Of a stretch of 6,161 nt of DNA, positions 5,405 through 6,161 are shown piece after piece. Below the pieces are notes generated by a model. That model made no database searches and had not been told where the DNA came from. It saw only the letters and a program-made list of their open reading frames with translations. The translations under genes were made by a program, and so were the position numbers. Origin of the DNA: an uncultured Alphaproteobacteria bacterium (GTDB taxonomy: Bacteria; Pseudomonadota; Alphaproteobacteria; RF32; CAG-239); contig CALXTG010000100.1 of NCBI GenBank assembly GCA_944391355.1, positions 1 to 6,161 of the forward strand, read 5' to 3'. The first letter of the stretch is position 1, and each line of letters begins with the position of its first letter.

Positions 5405-6161
5405 ATGAAAAAAATAGGAATAATGCAGCCGTATTTTTTCCCGTATCTGGGATATATAAGTTTAATCAAGCATACAGATGAATTTATGCTTTTTGATCCG
5501 GTACAGTTTATCCGCCATGGATGGATTGAAAGAAACCGGATATTAAAACCGGGAGAAGGATGGCAGTATATTCAGGTTCCGTTGCAGAAACATTCGCTGA
5601 CAACCGATATAAAGGATATAAAAATAGATAATACGCAAAACTGGAGGGTTAAGTTATTATCCCAGCTGCAGCATTATAAAAAGAAATCGCCTTATTATAA
5701 AGAGACGATAGAAGTTGTTGAAAACGGTATATCAATGGAAGCAGATAGTATTACCAAACTGAATTTTAATACGTTGAAATCGGTTTGCGACTATCTGAAA
5801 ATCCCGTTTAACTGCTCAATATATTCAGAACGTAATTTGGCGATAGAAGAAGTAAAGGCTCCAGACGAATGGGCATTGAATATCTGTAAAGCACTGGGGT
5901 ATAGGGAATATTGGAATCCTCCGGGAGGAATGGAATTTTTTGATGGGGAAAAATATAATAAAGCGGGAATAAAGCTGGTATTTCAAAAACCGGTTTTAGA
6001 ATTTTATTCGCAAAGACGCGGTGCCGAAAATTTTGAACCCGGGTTATCCATTATTGATGTGATGATGTTTAATCACCCCGAGCAGATTAATAAAATGTTG
6101 GATCATTTTGAATTGATTGTTCCAAAGCAAAAGTCGGAAATCAATGGTATGATCTCAAAGT
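5405..6161 (+). CDS. WbqC-family protein, 3' end beyond the window
   Basis: ATG at 5405 with AAGGA 8 nt upstream; 252 codons are open to the window edge with no stop seen. The start MKKIGIMQPYFFPYLGYISLI and the following DEFMLFDPVQFIRHGWIERNRI are the hallmark of the WbqC-like family: the (I/M)QPxYFPYLGY motif, then D-D/P-VQF and W-x-x-RNRI. Later WNPPGGMEFFDGEKY, YSQRRGAENFEPGLSIIDVMMFN and an acidic, hydrophobic end match the family's C-terminal half. Members usually have about 230-260 residues, so only a short tail is probably missing. WbqC genes lie in O-antigen and capsule clusters, often beside VioA-like aminotransferases, and are suspected to modify an amino sugar (for example by N-aminoacylation), but the reaction is not settled as far as I know. 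Third gene of this operon, 16 nt after the aminotransferase. Confidence 0.88.
   Translation, partial: MKKIGIMQPYFFPYLGYISLIKHTDEFMLFDPVQFIRHGWIERNRILKPGEGWQYIQVPLQKHSLTTDIKDIKIDNTQNWRVKLLSQLQHYKKKSPYYKETIEVVENGISMEADSITKLNFNTLKSVCDYLKIPFNCSIYSERNLAIEEVKAPDEWALNICKALGYREYWNPPGGMEFFDGEKYNKAGIKLVFQKPVLEFYSQRRGAENFEPGLSIIDVMMFNHPEQINKMLDHFELIVPKQKSEINGMISK

Noticed and set aside
1..6161. tRNA or rRNA genes, CRISPR arrays, insertion-sequence ends.
   Set aside because: No cloverleaf, repeat-spacer pattern or transposase with terminal repeats was found on reading either strand.

Overview
The window looks like chromosomal DNA of a moderately AT-rich Gram-negative bacterium. Good Shine-Dalgarno sites (GGAGG, AAGGA, GGAG) precede most genes, which argues against Bacteroidota even though the invertase is of the Mpi type best known there. 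Sec and lipoprotein-type signal peptides and O-antigen-type sugar genes fit a proteobacterium. A host-associated alphaproteobacterium is possible, but the lineage cannot be fixed from this sequence.

Layout. (1) Positions 1-185 (+): the 3' end of a DNA-deoxyinosine glycosylase / UDG-superfamily gene. (2) Positions 284-2118 (-): a tight three-gene operon, transcribed cupin (exported) -> two-domain carboxymuconolactone-decarboxylase (CMD) protein (probably a lipoprotein) -> Cys-motif flavoprotein reductase, ended by a hairpin near 249-276. (3) Positions 2119-2247: a divergent control region. It carries a textbook MerR-type promoter facing the operon: TTGACT and TATGAT separated by 19 bp, with a perfect 7-bp dyad in the spacer. 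(4) Positions 2248-2682 (+): the MerR regulator, followed by a strong intrinsic terminator. (5) Positions 2839-3441 (+): a complete serine recombinase of the Mpi invertase type. (6) Positions 3442-3712: a 271-bp intergenic leader. (7) Positions 3713-6161 (+): an operon of a recombinase-like protein that has lost its catalytic arginines, a DegT/VioA-like sugar aminotransferase, and a WbqC-family protein cut by the window end.

How the genes work together. The left half reads as an inducible redox or electrophile-response module: MerR senses a signal, possibly through Cys54, and switches on exported cupin and CMD proteins plus a flavin reductase. The right half reads as the start of a surface-polysaccharide operon whose first gene is a catalytically dead relative of the invertase next door. 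The dead copy keeps the C-terminal DNA-binding domain (about 24 of 55 residues identical to the active enzyme by hand alignment). The most interesting hypothesis is that a serine invertase was duplicated and one copy became a DNA-binding regulator of the glycan operon or of the invertase. No convincing invertible repeats are visible inside the window.
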